A DNA stretch of 64,000 nt from DASXSB01 sp036506275 (GTDB lineage Bacteria > Methylomirabilota > Methylomirabilia > Rokubacteriales > CSP1-6): assembly GCA_036506275.1 (NCBI GenBank), contig DASXSB010000079.1, positions 16,233 through 80,232 of the forward strand, given 5' to 3'. Both the position numbers and the translations under genes were made by a program. Shown piece by piece: positions 63,896-64,000 of the stretch (within the stretch, counting starts at the first letter, position 1; the number at the start of each line of letters is the position of its first letter). The notes below the pieces were generated by a model. The model ran no database searches and was not told where the DNA came from. It saw only the letters and a program-made list of their open reading frames with translations.

Positions 63896-64000
63896 GCAGC
63901 GCAGCCACGCCGCACCGGTCATCCACCACCCTCGGTGGTCCCGGCCACGCGGCCCCCGCTACAAACAACCCGGCCCTCGATACGATAACAGTCGACGACG
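63892..64000 (+). CDS. Partial ORF at window end, translationally coupled to UGSC gene
   Basis: The ATG overlaps the UGSC stop (ATGA) and the frame stays open to the window edge: MSSAATPHRSSTTLGGPGHA, then APATNNPALDTITVDD. Only 36 codons are visible, too few to assign. In other genomes UGSC genes are followed by related genes, so it may continue the same module. Confidence 0.4.
   Translation, partial: MSSAATPHRSSTTLGGPGHAAPATNNPALDTITVDD

Overview
The window is a dense, very GC-rich (visibly around 70% for most of its length) Gram-negative-type bacterial chromosome fragment. It carries outer-membrane lipoproteins (MlaA, BON, glycine-zipper), a Tat-exported MsrP with MsrQ, a multihaem cytochrome c, NtrC/sigma-54 regulation and many short overlapping operons. 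The mixture of tetrahydrofolate/formate C1 genes, selenoproteins, CaiB/BaiF and SDR enzymes and a DUF4070-type B12 radical SAM protein recalls uncultivated soil lineages such as Candidatus Rokubacteria/Methylomirabilota. That assignment is inference; no rRNA, tRNA, CRISPR array or insertion sequence was seen.

Layout. 1-6.4 kb: a tightly overlapping C1 operon (formate dehydrogenase alpha C-terminus, methylenetetrahydrofolate reductase, formate-THF ligase, FolD, glutamate formimidoyltransferase). 6.5-8.6 kb: TPR protein, a thioredoxin-like protein interrupted by an in-frame TGA that reads best as selenocysteine, and a 2H phosphoesterase. 8.7-13.8 kb: MsrPQ, paired M16 peptidases and an RluA-type pseudouridine synthase. 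13.9-17.4 kb: lipoproteins, MlaA, a six-haem cytochrome c and a methyltransferase. 17.5-25.4 kb: MetH, divergent CoA-transferase plus retropepsin, and an M24/dehydrogenase/RidA operon. 25.6-33.8 kb: receiver protein, SDRs, RNase D, CoA-binding protein, EttA and a B12 radical SAM enzyme. 33.8-38.6 kb: small membrane and zinc-type proteins, an AsmA-like protein, a peptidoglycan-binding protein and a Gfo/Idh oxidoreductase.

38.8-46.5 kb is a DNA-damage island: imuA-imuB-dnaE2 (the inducible mutagenesis mutasome), then a stand-alone LigD-type polymerase domain set among small membrane-associated proteins (DUF1469, DUF3618, DUF883 types). Between imuB and dnaE2 lies an array of exact 66-bp repeats. 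Each repeat carries a mini-ORF whose start resembles the dnaE2 start, and dnaE2 itself begins in the last unit.

47-54 kb: BON lipoprotein, sigma-54 response regulator and histidine kinase, nucleotidyltransferase, SDR and SerA. 54.1-60.9 kb: a complete oxidative pentose-phosphate operon on the minus strand (gluconokinase, 6-phosphogluconolactonase, an RpiB-Pgi fusion, Gnd, Zwf). 60.9-63.1 kb: a lower-GC islet of orphan genes bounded by a 16/18 direct repeat and containing a second repeat pair built of TTGC motifs at helical spacing. 63.1-64 kb: a small protein and a UGSC-family selenoprotein with a perfect hairpin 11 nt after the TGA. The two TGA-containing genes imply that the host has a selenocysteine pathway, although none of its sel genes lie in the window.
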